From Acidobacteriota bacterium (lineage in GTDB: Bacteria > Acidobacteriota > Blastocatellia > Pyrinomonadales > Pyrinomonadaceae), in the NCBI GenBank assembly GCA_019639135.1, contig JAHBSL010000021.1:1-64000 (forward strand): a stretch of 64,000 bases of DNA, written 5' to 3'. Under the pieces are notes generated by a model, which was not told the origin of the DNA, did no database searches, and saw only the letters and a program-made list of their open reading frames with translations. The position numbers and the translations under genes were made by a program. Below, piece after piece: positions 35,344 to 45,122 of the stretch; the first letter of the stretch is position 1; each line of letters begins with the position of its first letter.

Positions 35344-37278
35344 CTATTCAGCCGCAATAAACTCGATTTCTGATACCGAGTCGATTGGCGTTATGACGCG
35401 TACCGGATCGAAAAAGATGTAGCGCTTGTGTTTGATCGACACGATCAGAGTCTCACCGGCATCAATACCGTCCAGTTCAAAATAACCAAATGGATTCGTC
35501 AACAATGGCACCTCGAAACCGTCCTGGCGAGTTACGACGATAAGCGCACCGGGAATGCCCATACCATCTGGCGTCGCTGCTCGTCCAATCAAAGTCACGC
35601 CGGCAGCGGTCGGAGCAAAGCAAAAAGGAATTGTATCCACAGTCGCTCCATTCTGGCCGACTGCACCGGAGGTAGCACCATTTGCTGGGAATTCGCTCAA
35701 TGCGTCCGAGGTTGTCGTCCCAGATGTGCCGCCGTTCGCAGTTCTCACCGGGGCCCCGGTTCGGACCGCAATGAAACCGCCGCCGCCGCCGCCGCCGGGA
35801 CCAGCAGCTTCGTTCGAGGAAACGATGTCCTGATTACCGCCCCGCCCGCCGTTTGCGTCGATCGGAACCGTTGTCAGGTTCGCATTATAAAGAACGATTG
35901 TGCCACCCGCTCCGCCTCCACTTCCTGCATCATTGCCCGGAGACAGCGCATCAGCCCCAGCCTGCCCATTTGACCGAATCGAGCCACTGCCAGTAATTGT
36001 ATCGGCGATCAGGAAAACAATACTGCCGCCGTCACCGCCATCGCCGCCGACGTTATTGTTAGCCTCGCCCGCGCCGCCTCCGCCGCCCAGGAAAAGTCGG
36101 CTGGCTGGATCATTGTTCACAGGACGCCCGCCGAGGCCCCCGACCTCCCTCCGCTCATCGGGCGTTCCCCATGCGGGATCATTTGGGCCATTAACTTCCG
36201 CATCAAGGTCATTCAAAGACAATGTGTACCCTCCTCTGCCGCCGCCGGAGGAGTCAGTACGAGCATTGCCGTTTGCTATGTACCCGGGATCGAGAGCCCA
36301 TGCGAGATTCGATCCTCCGACCATTGCCCCCTGTCCTGACCATGGATTCCCGTTGTTGCCGTTCGCTCCTCCTCCGCCGCCGCCATTGTGACTATTCCCG
36401 CCGCCGCCAGCGTTGGCCGGTGCACCACGTCCATACCGGCCAAAAAGAAGATCGTACTCCGGCCCGAAGCCCGCTATTCCTTCACCTTTCGCCGCAGCCT
36501 CATGTAAGAGAGCGGTTCTGTATGTTGTTATGCCGCTCCAAAATATACTTCGATAGACGCCGCCACGAAAACCTCGCCCTGAACCGTCTATCACCCCATC
36601 AATTAGCAGCGTACCAAATATGCGCAACGCCAGAACTCCTCCGGTCGTTCCATTCCATGGCTCGGGAACAATACTTGCCGAGGCATTCACTGTAAGATTC
36701 AAGAAATGCGGAATCCGAACTACCTGAGTCTTTCCGGCTGCGGAATAGCTGTTTCGTAATCCTGAAACACAGTTTCTGTTGTTGATCGTAATGTCATTTC
36801 CCGCAACACTCGAAACATATACGATCTCATATGATCCGGCTCCATTCAGCGCTGTAACCGACCCATAGTCCACGGAATCGGAAGTGTTGATTGTTGCACC
36901 TTGCATTTGGATGATCATCAAGAGGTCACCCGTGCTTAAAGGCCCGATCTCCGGTATTGGGCTATCGAGGTCGGCAGCGTTGGTGACGGTGATCGTCGTT
37001 GAACCAGCCGATGCATCGGACGCAAGAACCGCATATTCGTTAAGAACAGTATCTGCCGCCGTGACCGTATAGTTGCCGTTCGAACCGATCAGTTGCGGGA
37101 CCTTCGGATCTTTGTTTAGGGATTTCAGCGAACTTGGAATCTTTGAATCAATATCTCCTTTGTGGTAATCGAGTGACTGTCCGGATGAAGCCAAAGTAAA
37201 GGCTAAAATGGAAATACCAGCCAATACGAGCAATGAACCAATTGCAGTGGCGTGCCAAACCGAATAAGGGACTTTCAT
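35344..37278 (-). CDS. Exported glycine-rich protein with C-terminal carboxypeptidase-regulatory-like domain
   Basis: 644 residues from MKVPYSVW (37278), chosen for the GAGGAG ten bases upstream and the hydrophobic signal/anchor (about 12-33). The central part (about 245-525) is very rich in glycine and asparagine, with runs such as GGGGGGAG and NGGGGGGA. The last 80 residues (AGVTLIGRAATPDGMGIPGALIVVTRQDG...GYFELDGIDAGETLIVSIKHK) form a carboxypeptidase-regulatory-like beta fold. It is probably a cell-surface or matrix protein. Function is unknown; it converges on argB. Confidence 0.75.
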   Translation of the reverse strand: MKVPYSVWHATAIGSLLVLAGISILAFTLASSGQSLDYHKGDIDSKIPSSLKSLNKDPKVPQLIGSNGNYTVTAADTVLNEYAVLASDASAGSTTITVTNAADLDSPIPEIGPLSTGDLLMIIQMQGATINTSDSVDYGSVTALNGAGSYEIVYVSSVAGNDITINNRNCVSGLRNSYSAAGKTQVVRIPHFLNLTVNASASIVPEPWNGTTGGVLALRIFGTLLIDGVIDGSGRGFRGGVYRSIFWSGITTYRTALLHEAAAKGEGIAGFGPEYDLLFGRYGRGAPANAGGGGNSHNGGGGGGANGNNGNPWSGQGAMVGGSNLAWALDPGYIANGNARTDSSGGGRGGYTLSLNDLDAEVNGPNDPAWGTPDERREVGGLGGRPVNNDPASRLFLGGGGGAGEANNNVGGDGGDGGSIVFLIADTITGSGSIRSNGQAGADALSPGNDAGSGGGAGGTIVLYNANLTTVPIDANGGRGGNQDIVSSNEAAGPGGGGGGGFIAVRTGAPVRTANGGTSGTTTSDALSEFPANGATSGAVGQNGATVDTIPFCFAPTAAGVTLIGRAATPDGMGIPGALIVVTRQDGFEVPLLTNPFGYFELDGIDAGETLIVSIKHKRYIFFDPVRVITPIDSVSEIEFIAAE

Positions 37279-37310
37279 GGGATTGTGCTCCTCTAATAAA
37301 ATATCCATAG

Positions 37311-37361
37311 CCAGGGTTTCCCATCTATCACCTAGTACTAGATCGTAAAGATGAAACCTGG
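37311..37361 (-). promoter_or_regulatory. Structured 5' leader of the glycine-rich gene
   Basis: On the plus strand CCAGGGTTTC (37311-37320) can pair with GAAACCTGG (37353-37361) with one bulge; between them ATCTA and TAGAT form an inner stem. It lies about 33 bases before the start. It does not match a riboswitch consensus I know; a post-transcriptional control element or chance are both possible. Confidence 0.3.
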
Positions 37362-37430
37362 ACAAGTTCGAGAGTTACAGATTAAAGCACGATTACGGGA
37401 GCGTTTTCAAGAACTTTTGCTATAAAGAGA

Positions 37431-37467
37431 GAAAAAAAAGGAAATAACCTTAAGCGGCTATTTCCTT
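37431..37467 (-). terminator. Intrinsic terminator after tRNA-Leu
   Basis: On the minus strand AAGGAAATA (37467-37459) and TATTTCCTT (37446-37438) form a 9-bp stem followed by a T-run reaching 37432. It ends the pgk-tpiA-secG-tRNA-Leu transcript. Confidence 0.85.
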
Positions 37468-37474
37468 CATTACC

Positions 37475-37559
37475 TGGTGCTGAGGGCGGGACTCGAACCC
37501 GCACGGATCGCTCCACACGCCCCTCAAACGTGCGCGGCTACCAATTACGCCACCTCAGC
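37475..37559 (-). tRNA. tRNA-Leu (anticodon GAG)
   Basis: An 85-base tRNA with acceptor GCTGAGG/CCTCAGC, encoded CCA, anticodon loop TTGAGGG within the stem CACGT/GCGTG, and the long variable arm GGA-GCGA-TCC expected of leucine tRNAs. It lies 29 bp after secG, probably on the same transcript, as often seen for secG and tRNA-Leu. Confidence 0.95.
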
Positions 37560-37588
37560 AAAAATTTTCAATGGTAAGCAAACTAAAG

Positions 37589-38017
37589 CTAATTGTTTGC
37601 CGCCGGCTGCTCTTGACCAGTTTCTTCAGCGTTCGTATTCGATGCCGAATTCACAGAGTTCGCAGCAGGTTCCGACACGTTATTGTTGGTCACCGGAACA
37701 GTATTGGCATTAGCATTCAAATCCGAAACTACTGAAGGTGCAGTCGTTTCTGTCACAGGTTCGGCAACCGTATCAAGCACCGAGACCCCTCCACGGAGAG
37801 CCGGCAAAGATATAAGGAACGCGGAGACCATAAAAACCGAAGCGGCGACGATAGTGATCTTTGCGAGTATGGTCGCAGTGCCCCGCGGATTGAATGCAGA
37901 ACTCGAGATATTGCTCGTGAAAAGAGCTCCGGCATCGGTCTTACCCGGCTGCAACAGCACTGATGCGATCAATACGATGCACGAAATAAAAAACAATGTA
38001 TAGAGAACGTAGATCAA
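37589..38017 (-). CDS. secG: Preprotein translocase subunit SecG
   Basis: 142 residues with two membrane spans (about 3-22 and 52-72) and the SecG signature LLQPGKTDAGALF and NPRGTATILAKIT. The tail after residue 80 is a long low-complexity Asn/Thr/Ala/Val segment, longer than usual. It assists SecYE in protein export. It follows tpiA by 23 bp. Confidence 0.93.
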   Translation of the reverse strand: MIYVLYTLFFISCIVLIASVLLQPGKTDAGALFTSNISSSAFNPRGTATILAKITIVAASVFMVSAFLISLPALRGGVSVLDTVAEPVTETTAPSVVSDLNANANTVPVTNNNVSEPAANSVNSASNTNAEETGQEQPAANN

Positions 38018-38040
38018 ATCTTTCTCTCCCGCAAAGCCGA

Positions 38041-38805
38041 TCAGGCACTTGCCCGATAATTGACGATCTTTGCAAAACTCTCGGCCTCAAGGCTCGCTCC
38101 GCCAACCAATGCACCGTCGATGTCCGCCATTGCCATCAGTTCCCCGATGTTGTCCGGTTTGACCGACCCTCCGTAGAGGATTCGGATCCCATCGGCAACC
38201 TTTTCACCGTGCGATCTTGCAACCTCGCGACGGATATGACCGTGCATTTCTTGAGCCTGTTCCGGCGTGGCGGTTTTACCCGTACCGATCGCCCAAACAG
38301 GCTCGTAAGCGATTATGATACGTTCCATATCATCGGGTGTCAAACCTGCTAGGCCACCCGCGAGTTGCCCCGAGACGACCGACTCCGCATTCTCCGCTTC
38401 CCTCTCGGCAAGGTGTTCGCCGACGCAGACTATCGACGTCAAACCGGCTCCCAGGGCTGCGCGCGTTTTGCGGTTGACGCTTTCGTCCGTCTCGCCGTAA
38501 TACTGTCGCCGCTCGCTGTGACCAATGATAACGTGCGAACAGCCGGCGTCCTTAAGCATCGAAGGCGTTACTTCGCCCGTGTGGGCACCGAAGTCGTTCT
38601 GAACGGCACAATCCTGAGCTGCAACATGGATATTCGAACCCTCCAGTCTATCCGCAACCGTCTTTAACGCCGTAAAGACAGGTGCGATCACGACCTCGCA
38701 ATGCGAGGAGTTGGCAACTAACGGTTTCAAGGCAAGCGTCGTCTCGACCGATTCGCCGATCAGCTTATACATCTTCCAGTTTCCGGCAATAACGGGTTTT
38801 CTCAT
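38041..38805 (-). CDS. tpiA: Triosephosphate isomerase
   Basis: 254 residues, the normal length. GNWKMYK carries the catalytic Lys, [16 protein letters not shown] the catalytic His, and [14 protein letters not shown] the catalytic Glu and flexible loop 6. Interconverts dihydroxyacetone phosphate and glyceraldehyde 3-phosphate. It starts directly where pgk ends, a common glycolytic pairing. Confidence 0.97.
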   Translation of the reverse strand: MRKPVIAGNWKMYKLIGESVETTLALKPLVANSSHCEVVIAPVFTALKTVADRLEGSNIHVAAQDCAVQNDFGAHTGEVTPSMLKDAGCSHVIIGHSERRQYYGETDESVNRKTRAALGAGLTSIVCVGEHLAEREAENAESVVSGQLAGGLAGLTPDDMERIIIAYEPVWAIGTGKTATPEQAQEMHGHIRREVARSHGEKVADGIRILYGGSVKPDNIGELMAMADIDGALVGGASLEAESFAKIVNYRASA

Positions 38806-40023
38806 CTATTTATCATCCAGTGCCGCAACGCCGGGCAGTGTGTCGCCCGCTAGAAACTCCAGCGTGGCACCGCCACCGGTCGAGATATGCGAAATGCGGT
38901 CCGCGAGTCCAGCCTGATTAACGGCAGCGACAGAATCGCCTCCGCCAACGATCGAGGTCGCCCCGTTATCGGTTGCTTCGGCAACCGCGTTTGCAATTGC
39001 GATAGTTCCCTCGTCGAAGGGCTTCTCCTCGAACATTCCCATCGGACCGTTCCAAACGATCGTCTTCGACCCCTCAAGCGCCTTAGCAAAAGTCGCAGCC
39101 GTATCAGGCCCGATATCGAGCCCGACCAGACCGGCGTTGGTGAACTCGATCTGGATCGCCTTTCGGGAGTTTAGCGGGTCGTAGGAATCAACGACCTGAT
39201 GGTCTGTCGGCAGCAAAAGCTCAACTCCAGCGGCCTTCGCTTGTGCTTCGATCTCAAGTGCCTTAGGCATCATTTCGTCCTCGACCAGCGACTTTCCGAC
39301 AGTGTAGCCTTGGGCTTTAAAGAATGTGTAGGCCATGGCACCGCCGATGAGGAGCTTATCGACCTTTCTCTTAATTAGAGACTCGATTACGGGGATCTTG
39401 TCGGAGACCTTTGCACCGCCGAGTATCGCGACAAACGGCCTTTCAGGATCGTTGAGCGCCTTCCCGAGAAACTCGAGTTCCTTTTCCATCAACAGCCCGG
39501 CAACGCAAGTATCGACAAAGTGAGTAATACCTTCGGTCGAGGCATGGGCACGATGGGCTGTCCCGAAAGCGTCGTTCACATAAACATCGATTCCCTCGGC
39601 AAGGTTTTTCGCAAACTCAGCGTCGTTCTTTTCCTCACCCGGATGGAATCGTAGATTTTCACGCATCAGTATGCCGCCCGGGGCGAGTGTAGCGATCTGG
39701 GAAGCGATGTCGGCGCCTTCGAACCCGACTTCACTTTCTAGAAGTTCCGAGAGACGTTCGGCCACCGGCCGCAGCGTGTACTTCGCCGAATCATATGGTG
39801 TGCCTTTCTCCTCTGCCTTCTTCTTATCCTTGAGCGGACGGCCGAGATGCGAGGCGAGAACTACCTTCGCACCCTGCTCGATCGCATACTTGATGGTCGG
39901 CAAGGCTCCGCGAATCCGCGTGTCGTCCTCGATCTTCCCGTCCTTGATCGGAACGTTGAAGTCGACCCTGACGAACACGGTTTTACCCTTGAGGTCAATA
40001 TCTTTGATGCTCTTTTTCTTCAT
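38806..40023 (-). CDS. pgk: Phosphoglycerate kinase
   Basis: 405 residues. [20 protein letters not shown] is the N-terminal substrate signature; the hinge and nucleotide side show [27 protein letters not shown] and the C-terminal GGGDSVAAV. Transfers phosphate between 1,3-bisphosphoglycerate and ADP. First gene of the pgk-tpiA-secG-tRNA run; gap lies upstream separated by a repeat array. Confidence 0.97.
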   Translation of the reverse strand: MKKKSIKDIDLKGKTVFVRVDFNVPIKDGKIEDDTRIRGALPTIKYAIEQGAKVVLASHLGRPLKDKKKAEEKGTPYDSAKYTLRPVAERLSELLESEVGFEGADIASQIATLAPGGILMRENLRFHPGEEKNDAEFAKNLAEGIDVYVNDAFGTAHRAHASTEGITHFVDTCVAGLLMEKELEFLGKALNDPERPFVAILGGAKVSDKIPVIESLIKRKVDKLLIGGAMAYTFFKAQGYTVGKSLVEDEMMPKALEIEAQAKAAGVELLLPTDHQVVDSYDPLNSRKAIQIEFTNAGLVGLDIGPDTAATFAKALEGSKTIVWNGPMGMFEEKPFDEGTIAIANAVAEATDNGATSIVGGGDSVAAVNQAGLADRISHISTGGGATLEFLAGDTLPGVAALDDK

Positions 40024-40257
40024 CTAGTAAAAATAGCTTGAGGATGTCAGAAAACTAGTAGCATTCTCGGCGAAAACCTCAGCGGCCCTTGCTTTGCGAT
40101 TCATTAAACTTACAGTTCACAAGATTTACGCGGAGATCACTGGGGTTACGCCGCTTGCGCAGAACGAATGCGGCTTCCCACTTACTGCTTTTCAGACAAA
40201 CTCGGTAAATAGTGAATATTGCACGGTAAATCGTGAAATTAGCACGGTAAATGATCG

Positions 40258-40425
40258 AATTACGGCCCTAAACTCTCGATTTACGGCCCTAGACTCTCGA
40301 TTTACGGCCCCAAACTCTCGATTTACGGCCCTAAACTCTCGATTTACGGCCCTAAACTCTCGATTTACGGCCCTAAACTCTCGATTTACGGCCCTAAACT
40401 CTCGATTTACGGCCTTGGATCGTGA
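40258..40425. repeat. Eight tandem copies of a 21-bp unit
   Basis: Units beginning ATTTACGGCC (the first AATTACGGCC) recur exactly every 21 bp at 40258, 40279, 40300, 40321, 40342, 40363, 40384 and 40405. Imperfect relatives extend upstream to about 40200. In one plus-strand frame (40094-40480, TTG start, no Shine-Dalgarno) each unit reads as the heptapeptide NSRFTAL, with hydrophobic residues spaced 4-3 as in a coiled coil. Whether it is translated is doubtful. The rest of 40024-40496 shows no gene. Confidence 0.9.
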
Positions 40426-40496
40426 AACTACGAAAGTGTCTCGAGAGCCGAACCTTCCTTTTCTGACAACCTCAGGCTAATTATTCGAAATAGTTC

Positions 40497-41504
40497 CTAC
40501 AGTCCTTTTGCGGCAATGAATTTCACCAAGTCGCGAACGCGGCAGGAATAACCCCATTCATTGTCATACCACGAAAGGATCTTGATGCAGGTTCCGTCGA
40601 TGACCTTTGTGTTCTCAGCGTCAACGATCGAGGAATTCGGATTGCCGCGAAAGTCGATCGAAACAAGCGGTTCCTCCGAAAATGCAAGGATTCCTTTGAG
40701 CTCTTCGTTCGCAGCGTCCTTGAGGACCTGATTGACTTCCTCGGTCGAGGTTTCCTTTTCGACGTTCATTACGACGTCGACCAGCGAAACGTTCGGCGTC
40801 GGGACCCGGACGGAGATGCCGTCGAACTTGCCCTTGAGTTCCGGAATGACCAATGCAACGGCCTTTGCCGCTCCGGTCGAGGTCGGGATCATCGAAAGAG
40901 CTGCGGCCCGAGCACGGCGGAGGTCCTTGTGCGGCAGGTCAAGCAACTGCTGATCGTTCGTGTAGCTGTGTATGGTGTTCATCAGCGCGTTCTTGATACC
41001 AAACTTTTCGTGGATTACCTTAGCGACCGGAGCAAGGCAGTTCGTGGTGCACGAAGCGTTCGAGATGATGTTGTGGCTTGCGGCGTCGTACATGTCCTCA
41101 TTAACACCGAGCACGATGGTAACGTCCTCGCCCTTTGCCGGTGCGGAAATGATCACCTTCTTGACCGAGCCGCGAAGATGCTTACCGGCATCCTCCGCTT
41201 TCGTAAATCGGCCGGTTGACTCGATCACGACTTCGGCACCGACGGATTCCCAATCGATCGCGGCCGGCTCCTTTTCCGAGAACACCTTGAACGAATCGCC
41301 GTCAACGGTTATCGTGTCCCCTTCGGCCTTGATATCGTTATCAAGATTGCCCATTACCGAGTCATATTTAAGAAGGTGGGCAAGCGTCTTAGTGTCAGTC
41401 AGGTCATTTACAGCAACAAAATCAATGTCCTTATCACCGAGGCAAGACCTCAATACATTGCGGCCGATCCGGCCAAATCCGTTAATTCCAACTTTGATAC
41501 CCAT
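40497..41504 (-). CDS. gap: Glyceraldehyde-3-phosphate dehydrogenase
   Basis: 335 residues, type [20 protein letters not shown] binds NAD; the catalytic C152 lies in [13 protein letters not shown]. The [10 protein letters not shown] and [18 protein letters not shown] blocks complete the family pattern. It acts in glycolysis/gluconeogenesis before pgk. It diverges from the TolC-type gene; the shared gap contains paired dyads at 41561-41647. Confidence 0.97.
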   Translation of the reverse strand: MGIKVGINGFGRIGRNVLRSCLGDKDIDFVAVNDLTDTKTLAHLLKYDSVMGNLDNDIKAEGDTITVDGDSFKVFSEKEPAAIDWESVGAEVVIESTGRFTKAEDAGKHLRGSVKKVIISAPAKGEDVTIVLGVNEDMYDAASHNIISNASCTTNCLAPVAKVIHEKFGIKNALMNTIHSYTNDQQLLDLPHKDLRRARAAALSMIPTSTGAAKAVALVIPELKGKFDGISVRVPTPNVSLVDVVMNVEKETSTEEVNQVLKDAANEELKGILAFSEEPLVSIDFRGNPNSSIVDAENTKVIDGTCIKILSWYDNEWGYSCRVRDLVKFIAAKGL

Positions 41505-41560
41505 AGTTTTATAGTCTTCTCCAGGCTGAAATGTTAAAACGAAAACGATAACCGAAAACG

Positions 41561-41647
41561 TTCATTGTTTCAATCGTCGAGAACTGGAGGTTAACCCTTT
41601 TGAAAGAGGCAACTGTTCAAATTATTGAAACAATGAAAGTAAAAAGG
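41561..41647. promoter_or_regulatory. Paired operator-like dyads between gap and the TolC-type gene
   Basis: TTCATTGTTTCAAT (41561-41574) recurs as its exact reverse complement ATTGAAACAATGAA (41634-41647). Each copy is itself a short dyad (ATTG-TTT-CAAT). The copies are 73 bp apart, close to seven DNA turns, so binding by one looping regulator is possible. Alternatively the 14-bp stem could form a large hairpin. Confidence 0.45.
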
Positions 41648-41711
41648 ACGTAGTTAGCGTTTGTGCCAATGGGCAAACGATGTCGCCCGAATGATTCGGA
41701 GCAATCAAAAA

Positions 41712-43532
41712 ATGACGAGATCAAAAGAACTCAAGACCCTTTTCTTAACAACTGTCGCGGGATGTTTGCTATTGACGGCTTCAACGCCGGCACAGGAGAA
41801 AGGAGCGGATCCAAAGCTCGAGCCCGTTGCTGCGGTCAAGCCCATCCCTGAAAAGAGGGATGAGCCTTTGCCTGCCCCGGCGGCTGAGACACCCTCCACA
41901 CGAGCCGAACTCGACCTCCGACGCCCGGGCGTTCAACAAGCCGATCCACTTTCTCTCTCACTTCAGGAGGCGATCAGGATGGCGCTCGAAAGCAATAACG
42001 CAATCGCCATTGTTCATGACGATGTCCGGATCAACGAGCAGCGGGTTCGCGGAATTCGGGGTTTTTATGATCCGGTGTTTTCAGCGACACCGACCTACAA
42101 TCGCAATTCTACGACCGGTTCGACCGCCACAAACGATTTCACGGTCAATTCGAGCCTGACTCAGCAATTGATGACCGGCGCGAATTATAGCCTCTTTTTC
42201 AACAATTCCCGAACGGAAAGTGCATTCAGCCAGGCCCAGGTTAGTTCAGGTGCCATCACGACCGGCAGCAGTGCGATCTACTCGTCGAATTACGGCATCC
42301 GGCTTACCCAGCCGCTGCTTCGAAATCTTTCGATCGACGGTAACCGCCGAAACCTAAAGATTGCCCGGAGGCAGCTTCAGCAATCGGACGCCGACTTCCG
42401 CCGGCAGACGGTCGACACGATAGCTCTCGTCCAGCGAACCTATTGGGACCTTGTTTTTGCTCTCCGTGATCAGCAGAACCGTCAGGCCAACCTTGAGCTC
42501 ACCCGAGAAAACCTTCGCCAGGTCGAGGCCCGTATCGCAGCCGGTGCCGCAGCTCCTCTAGCAAAGGCTGAGGTCGAGACTGAGCTTGCAAACCGCGAAG
42601 GCGATCTTCTACTCGCAACCCAACAGGTCTCGAACATCGAGAACAACCTGAAGGCTTTGATACTACGTGAAGCTACCGGACCAGAGTGGTCAAGAAGCGT
42701 CGTGCCGACCGATCGGCCCGGCCTCGATCTTGCACCGGTTGCGATGGAGGACGCCGTAAAGGATGCAATGGCAAACCGCTATGAATTACAGCGGCTAAAA
42801 CTAGCCCAGGACATCAACGAGATCGACCGCAAATATTTCAAAAACCAAATACGTCCTCAAGTGGACCTAAACGGCGGTTTTTCTCTTTCGGGCTTTGCTC
42901 GCGGCGGCCCGAACGATCCTGTCACGACGAATCTTTTCACATCGCTGCAGGACTTGACTCTTCTGGCTGCGATCAACAACACGCGAGCCTCAGTTCCCGG
43001 CCTCGATCCGATCCCAAATCCGCAGGTGATCTTCCCGGCAGGTCCGTCGTTCCTTTCAGGTGGGTTCAATCGGTCGCTTGCGAACACGTTCCGTAGCGAT
43101 GCTCCCAATTACTCGATCGGTGTGACGATCTCTTTCCCCTTCGGAAACCGCACAGCTAAGGCAAATCTAGCCACAGCCGAGATCGAACGTGAACAGCTCG
43201 ATGCTCGTCTTCGTTCGCAGGAGCAAACGGTGATCGTTGAGGTCAGGAATGCGGTACAGGCTCTCGACATCGCTCGCCAGCGGATACTGATCGCCCGGCG
43301 TGCTCGCGATAATGCCGAGATCCAACTCGAAGGCGAACGCCGTCTCTTTGAGGCCGGCCGTTCGACGACGTTCCTGCTTTTCCAGCGTGAGAATGCTTTG
43401 ACGAACGCCCGCAACGCAGAGATCCGTGCCGAGACCGACTACAGCAAGGCTGTTGCGGATCTGCAAAAGGCAACGTCAACGACCTTCACGGCAAACAACA
43501 TCGAAGTGGTTTCGCCGATAGACAATAATTAG
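41712..43532 (+). CDS. TolC-family outer-membrane efflux protein
   Basis: 606 residues from ATG 41712, which follows GGAG by 11 bases and gives a signal peptide (cut near TPAQ). The body has the TolC repeat pattern: an [17 protein letters not shown] start, long coiled helices ([45 protein letters not shown]), outer-membrane strands, and the second half with [30 protein letters not shown]. It forms a trimeric exit duct for an efflux or secretion pump whose other parts are not in the window. A terminator follows. Confidence 0.9.
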   Translation: MTRSKELKTLFLTTVAGCLLLTASTPAQEKGADPKLEPVAAVKPIPEKRDEPLPAPAAETPSTRAELDLRRPGVQQADPLSLSLQEAIRMALESNNAIAIVHDDVRINEQRVRGIRGFYDPVFSATPTYNRNSTTGSTATNDFTVNSSLTQQLMTGANYSLFFNNSRTESAFSQAQVSSGAITTGSSAIYSSNYGIRLTQPLLRNLSIDGNRRNLKIARRQLQQSDADFRRQTVDTIALVQRTYWDLVFALRDQQNRQANLELTRENLRQVEARIAAGAAAPLAKAEVETELANREGDLLLATQQVSNIENNLKALILREATGPEWSRSVVPTDRPGLDLAPVAMEDAVKDAMANRYELQRLKLAQDINEIDRKYFKNQIRPQVDLNGGFSLSGFARGGPNDPVTTNLFTSLQDLTLLAAINNTRASVPGLDPIPNPQVIFPAGPSFLSGGFNRSLANTFRSDAPNYSIGVTISFPFGNRTAKANLATAEIEREQLDARLRSQEQTVIVEVRNAVQALDIARQRILIARRARDNAEIQLEGERRLFEAGRSTTFLLFQRENALTNARNAEIRAETDYSKAVADLQKATSTTFTANNIEVVSPIDNN

Positions 43533-43556
43533 GTAGTTCGCCCGTCAAGGATGAGG

Positions 43557-43588
43557 AAGCGTGGTTTCGGCCACGCTTTCGTTTTTCT
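43557..43588 (+). terminator. Intrinsic terminator
   Basis: AAGCGTGG (43557-43564) and CCACGCTT (43571-43578) form an 8-bp stem on the loop TTTCGG, followed by TTCGTTTTTC. It closes the TolC-type gene. Confidence 0.85.
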
Positions 43589-43612
43589 CTTTCTAATGCA
43601 ACAATTAAGTCC

Positions 43613-44365
43613 GTGAAGATCTCTGCCTGTATCATCGTTTACAACGAAGAACAGAACATTCGTGGCCTTTGTGAGACCGTCGCCTGGGCCGATGAGATCG
43701 TCATCGTTGACTCTGATTCATCTGACAAAACCGTGGAGATCGCCCGCGAATATACGGACAAAGTCTATAATCGCGAGTTCCTGGGGTTTAAGGACAAGCA
43801 TGAGTTTGCCGACTCGAAAGCAACCGGCGACTGGATCTTTTGGATCGATGCCGACGAGCGGGTTACGAATGATCTCGAAGCCGAGATCGCGGCGTTGAGA
43901 ACGAAGAATCATGCCGAGTTTCCTGACGGGTTTCGGATTGCTCGAAGGACGGAATATCTCGGCAAATGGATCCGGTATTCGGGTTGGTATCCCGATTATC
44001 AAATGCGGTTGTATCGCAAGGATTTGAGCTTCTGGGACGGCGTCGCACCGCACCAAACCGCACGTGTGCCCGGAAGGGTTGAAACCCTAAAGGGTGAGTT
44101 GCTTCACTACACGAAGCAAGACCTGTCGGAGCATCACCAGGTTACGGAACATTACGCAACTCTAGCGGCTCAGCACCTCTTCGAGAAAGGCACAACCGCA
44201 AATGCAAGCAAGATATTCATATCGACGGCCGCAGCCTTTTTAAGGACGTTCATTGTGAAACAAGGCTTTCGCGACGGTATCCACGGGCTGATCATCGCGT
44301 TCTTTACGGCCTACGGTGTGTTCTTGAAATATGCGAAACTCTGGGAACTTGGCCGGTCGAAATAG
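43613..44365 (+). CDS. Family 2 glycosyltransferase
   Basis: 250 residues, GTG start. The GT-A fold begins [17 protein letters not shown], with the metal-site block [12 protein letters not shown] and the later [14 protein letters not shown], as in WaaE/KdtX-like lipopolysaccharide glucosyltransferases. The C-terminal hydrophobic helix ([17 protein letters not shown]) probably sits on the membrane. It starts a unit with CDP-glucose synthesis genes, so a role in surface polysaccharide or LPS core is likely. Confidence 0.9.
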   Translation: MKISACIIVYNEEQNIRGLCETVAWADEIVIVDSDSSDKTVEIAREYTDKVYNREFLGFKDKHEFADSKATGDWIFWIDADERVTNDLEAEIAALRTKNHAEFPDGFRIARRTEYLGKWIRYSGWYPDYQMRLYRKDLSFWDGVAPHQTARVPGRVETLKGELLHYTKQDLSEHHQVTEHYATLAAQHLFEKGTTANASKIFISTAAAFLRTFIVKQGFRDGIHGLIIAFFTAYGVFLKYAKLWELGRSK

Positions 44366-44368
44366 CGA

Positions 44369-45109
44369 ATGAAAACGGTTATCTTATGCGGCGGCCGAGG
44401 CACGCGATTGGACGAACTCGGCAAGGTTGTGCCAAAGGCCCTGGTCGAGATCGGCGGGCGTCCGATAATTTCGCACCTGATGCAGCTTTACGCATCTTAC
44501 GGCTTTAGTGATTTCTCGCTTTGTTTGGGCCACCTCGGCGATAAGATCAAAGATTATTTTGGTGCTAGAGGTGAAGGGAACATACGTGTAACCTTTCAAA
44601 CGGAAACGAACGAAAGCTGGGATGTGTCGCTTTATGAAACCGGCGAAGACACAAACACCGGAGGTCGAATTGCCCGAATAGCTAATTTGCTTGCCGATGA
44701 TCAACGCTTCTTTGTGACCTACGGGGACGGTCTTGCAGATGTCAATATCGGTAGCCTGCTCGAGTTTCACAAAGGCCACGGAAAGCTCGCGACGATGACA
44801 ACCGTTCATCCACGTTCCCCGTTCGGTATCGTGGATCTAAATGACGACGGAACCGTAAATTCATTTCGCGAGAAACCGAGGCTTGATGTCTGGATCAATG
44901 GTGGATTTTTTGTATTCGAACGTCAGGTACTTGACCTACTTGATGGCGACCCGGTGCTTGAAGAAGGCCCCCTGGAGACGCTTGCGAAGATCAACGAGCT
45001 AATGGCGTATCGTCATACCGGTTTCTGGAAATGTATGGATACATATAAGGATAGCCTTGAGTTCAACGCACTTTGGGAAACGGGACCGCCCTGGAAAACC
45101 CAGGATTAA
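44369..45109 (+). CDS. rfbF: Glucose-1-phosphate cytidylyltransferase-like nucleotidyltransferase
   Basis: 246 residues. LCGGRGTRLDEL is the nucleotide-binding loop; KALVEIGGRPII, YETGEDTNTGGRIARI and FFVTYGDGLADV match the RfbF family that makes CDP-glucose from CTP and glucose 1-phosphate. It starts 3 bp after the glycosyltransferase and is followed by a matching dehydratase, supporting the CDP-sugar assignment. Confidence 0.85.
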   Translation: MKTVILCGGRGTRLDELGKVVPKALVEIGGRPIISHLMQLYASYGFSDFSLCLGHLGDKIKDYFGARGEGNIRVTFQTETNESWDVSLYETGEDTNTGGRIARIANLLADDQRFFVTYGDGLADVNIGSLLEFHKGHGKLATMTTVHPRSPFGIVDLNDDGTVNSFREKPRLDVWINGGFFVFERQVLDLLDGDPVLEEGPLETLAKINELMAYRHTGFWKCMDTYKDSLEFNALWETGPPWKTQD

Positions 45110-45122
45110 TGGGCCATTTTTG

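Noticed and set aside
37279..37380. Possible c-di-GMP or other known riboswitch before the glycine-rich gene
   Set aside because: A stem is present but the conserved core sequences of the GEMM classes are absent.
37477..37713. Small frame across tRNA-Leu
   Set aside because: It is antisense to the tRNA and to secG; the peptide LRAGLEPARIAPHAPQTC is a tRNA artefact.
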